A stretch of DNA of 21,993 nucleotides from Coriobacteriia bacterium (GTDB taxonomy: Bacteria; Actinomycetota; Coriobacteriia; Anaerosomatales; Anaerosomataceae). Every line of letters begins with the position of its first letter. Position 1 is the first letter of the stretch. Below are positions 21,857-21,993 of the stretch, piece by piece. The DNA lies in contig JAFGUS010000197.1 in assembly GCA_016938395.1 (NCBI GenBank), positions 1 through 21,993 of the forward strand, given 5' to 3'. Both the position numbers and the translations under genes were made by a program. Below the pieces are notes generated by a model. The model searched no databases. It was not told where the DNA came from and worked only from the letters and a program-made list of their open reading frames with translations.

Positions 21857-21993
21857 GCGTCGAACCCGGGCGCGTTGACAACACGAGATCGAGCTCCATC
21901 CGTTAGGGTGCGGCTCCTGTTCGAACACAGGCCACTGCCCGGAAATGTCGAGAGACGCCAATGGGTAGAACAGCCCTCCCCGGCTTAAGGGGA
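21857..21993 (+). ncRNA. Possible structured RNA or leader, unidentified, cut by the window end
   Basis: No coding sequence is credible here. Several stems can form in order: CCTGT with ACAGG (21916-21931); CTGCCC with GGGTAG (21935-21968) enclosing an internal loop and the hairpin TGTC-GAGA-GACG, whose GAGA loop is a GNRA tetraloop; and TCCCC with GGGGA around 7 bases (21977-21993). A promoter candidate lies just upstream. I could not match it to a known riboswitch, SRP RNA, RNase P RNA, tmRNA or tRNA. It may be the 5' part of a non-coding RNA or the leader of the next gene. Confidence 0.35.

Noticed and set aside
21918..21927. Palindrome TGTTCGAACA as a LexA (SOS) box
   Set aside because: The actinobacterial SOS box is CGAAC-N4-GTTCG; here the half-sites are in the reverse order with no spacer, and no repair gene is visible.
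21943..21993. tRNA-like sequence (GGTAGAAC, then a 7-base loop GGCTTAA in a 5-bp stem)
   Set aside because: The D stem cannot pair (no GTTC opposite GAAC), the loop lacks the invariant T at position 33, and the spacing between the arms is too long. The 3' half is outside the window.
1..21993. CRISPR array, insertion sequence, toxin-antitoxin or restriction system
   Set aside because: I found no regularly spaced repeats, no transposase or nuclease motifs and no small paired genes of those types.

Overview
The window is GC-rich and densely coded, and it reads as chromosomal DNA of an actinobacterium. The strongest argument is the left third. It holds the actinobacterial cell-wall growth and Ser/Thr-phosphorylation cluster in the mycobacterial order: fhaA, fhaB, pstP, rodA, pbpA, pknB. 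Two surface proteins with triple CWB2 cell-wall-binding repeats, several GTG starts and no extracellular sensory domains suggest an anaerobic, Coriobacteriia-like lineage. That lineage assignment is inference, not something the sequence proves.

Layout. (1) 1-6927, plus strand: a 5'-truncated FhaA (DUF3662+FHA), a membrane-anchored FHA protein, a PP2C phosphatase, a single polypeptide that fuses a RodA/FtsW-type SEDS glycosyltransferase to a PbpA-type class B penicillin-binding protein, and a PASTA kinase (PknB). A strong terminator follows. No second kinase (PknA) is present. (2) 6953-8576: a free-standing phosphoribosyltransferase (minus) diverging from an aldo/keto reductase (plus). (3) 8599-12423, minus: a CapA-like membrane protein and a large secreted beta-helix protein with CWB2 repeats, separated by a long perfect hairpin. 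(4) 12658-14233: a pyridine-nucleotide-disulfide oxidoreductase, then tRNA-Arg(CCU) and a terminator. (5) 14255-16576, minus: a second secreted CWB2 protein, carrying a tandem pair of about 155-residue domains that I do not recognise with confidence. (6) 16770-20187, plus: a soluble hybrid histidine kinase with two PAS and two receiver domains, followed by three stand-alone receiver proteins and no DNA-binding output domain. (7) 20197-21809: a GNAT acetyltransferase with an N-terminal CxxC...CxxH motif, diverging from a HAD-IIB phosphatase over overlapping -10 boxes. (8) 21810-21993: no gene, but a good promoter-like sequence and a set of RNA-like stems, one capped by a GNRA tetraloop, running off the window end.

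How it fits together. Region 1 is one functional module. PknB senses the wall through its PASTA domains, PstP reverses its phosphorylation, the two FHA proteins read phosphothreonine, and the fused SEDS-PBP makes and crosslinks glycan. Regions 3-5 supply surface proteins tethered to wall polymers. Region 6 is a phosphorelay hub whose output is not encoded here. The observations I rate highest are the SEDS-PBP fusion, the output-less five-receiver cluster, the tandem domain in the second CWB2 protein, and the unassigned structured segment at the right edge.
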